Of a stretch of DNA of 64,000 nt, positions 63,147 to 64,000 are shown piece after piece (position 1 is the first letter of the stretch; each line of letters starts with the position of its first letter). The notes beneath the pieces are model-generated. The model did no database searches. It was not told the DNA's origin and saw only the letters and a program-made list of their open reading frames with translations. Location of the stretch: NCBI GenBank assembly GCA_014529385.2, contig CM043969.1:22560446-22624445 (forward strand), given 5' to 3'. The translations under genes and the position numbers were made by a program. Source of the DNA: Adiantum capillus-veneris. Its lineage: Eukaryota; Streptophyta; Polypodiopsida; Polypodiales; Pteridaceae.

Positions 63147-64000
63147 GATCTTTATCCATATCCAAGCGAGCATAAAAGTTGGAGTCATAGTGAGGAATGT
63201 AGCAACCAGCCACAAACATGACTTGACCATTTGGTGGGCTGTTTTTTCGCCATAAGTAGCGTTTATACTTATCTTCTTTAACTATGGAGACATCTTTCAA
63301 ACCTTTTTTGTCATACATGCTATGCCTCCTTGGCCTCTTCGTTGCTTTGTATTTTTGGCCCACATCAAAGAATGCACATCGTATTTGTCAAATCCAAGAA
63401 TTCGTTGAGCATCATGCTCCCATGTTCGACAAGAAGTATCACATCGGAGTCATTGGTAAGCTCATCAATGCCAATTCCCACATTCCATGGATACCCATTA
63501 CAATTCCAAAAGCTTATTCGCAAGCGTGAGTTGGTCTCATAGGTCATGTGTCCCTATTTGTTGGGTGGACTTGCATCCTCCTTAAGTGGCTTTTCTTCTT
63601 GAGATGACACCTTAACCTTCTTACTTCTTTCCTCATATGATTTGCGACGTACATTTTGTTGCATAAGAGTGCGATCCTCATATACATTACAACCCGTTCC
63701 TTTGAGGTAGATCCAACTATTGTCAAGGATGATCTTTCTCTTTACCTCATCAGCCATGGTACATACAATAGGTCTTTCTCCTGAGCGAGGGACTCCTTGT
63801 TTTCCAACTCTATGCACCATAAGCCTTGATTCCTGACATGCCAAATTGTGTAGCAAAAAACTCTTCAATAGCAACCGCAAGAGATTGGGGTGTTTCCATG
63901 ATTTCCTCCTTGATTCCACGAATGATGATGTTCTTTGAGCGTTTTTGTCGTTCTTGCAATTCTTGAGTGTCCACATTCTCTACATTCTTTGCTTGGACAA
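63147..64000 (-). pseudogene. LINE ORF with endonuclease start (right half)
   Basis: Minus frame 63976-63554 is a Lys/Glu/Arg-rich segment (DEVKRKIILDNSWIYLKGTG, YEDRTLMQQNVRRKSYEER). After one stop the same frame gives the start of an APE-type endonuclease: LRISFWNCNGYPWNVGI, then DSDVILLVEHGSM. After a frame change: GQVMFVAGCYIPHYDSNFYA. Endonuclease nicks target DNA for target-primed reverse transcription. The usual N-x-N-G and E residues are visible as NCNG and VEHG. It is interrupted by element A after DKDQP; the rest is at 53262-54378. The 5' end lies beyond the window. Confidence 0.75.

Overview
The window is nuclear DNA of a land plant, probably one with a large, repeat-rich genome. 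The evidence is chromodomain-bearing Ty3/gypsy elements, Ty1/copia elements, a DUF659-type hAT transposase, tRNA-iMet primer-binding sites and spliceosomal-looking introns. Nothing in the sequence fixes the species. No intact single-copy host gene, rRNA, tRNA or CRISPR array was found. Nearly all recognisable coding sequence belongs to mobile elements nested in one another or is pseudogenic.

Left part (1-17.9 kb, + strand): fragments of decayed gypsy-type elements (gag 0.2-0.75 kb; gag C-terminus, protease, RT, RNase H and integrase 6.1-12.6 kb). They are interrupted by a DNA-transposon-like remnant (1.7-4.1 kb), by a broken gene whose C-terminus is clearly a histone H3 fold behind a long charged tail (4.5-5.7 kb), and by a 287-bp terminal-inverted-repeat MITE (8.8-9.1 kb). 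A retropepsin-like motif lies after the integrase (13.1 kb). A multiply frameshifted accessory reading region ends at a polypurine tract near 17.3 kb.

Middle (18-26.5 kb): a spliced-looking pseudogene with a coiled coil and an FCP1/NIF-type phosphatase domain, whose first intron holds about 540-bp tandem repeats, followed by AT-rich intergenic DNA with a second MITE copy. At 26.6-32.7 kb lies a rearranged gypsy element (B) with long LTRs, an internal inversion, internal duplications and a large GT/GTGTGC microsatellite in one LTR. A gypsy gag remnant (E) follows at 34.4-35.7 kb.

Right part (35.8-64 kb): a nested stack. A Ty1/copia element (C) is split by a 13.3-kb hAT transposon (39,022-52,365) with CAGGG termini and a perfect 8-bp target duplication, ACTACAAG. 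The hAT encodes its transposase on the minus strand. On the plus strand it carries a protein-kinase-like gene and a RING-H2 gene. Both ends repeat one layout: GC-rich near-palindromes, TATA box, short leader exon, intron filled with tandem repeats, then the coding region. A younger copia element (D, 46,200-51,481, TSD TGAAT) sits inside the right intron. Further right, a nearly complete chromovirus (A, 54,384-63,141, TSD GGGCT) has split the endonuclease domain of a LINE.

The hAT genes are broken almost only by in-frame stop codons reachable by C-to-T change, with no frameshift I could see. The window therefore documents at least four insertion events and several captured or fused host-like domains (H3 fold, kinase, RING-H2, FCP1-like). 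The cargo-bearing hAT and the H3-domain gene are the most unusual.
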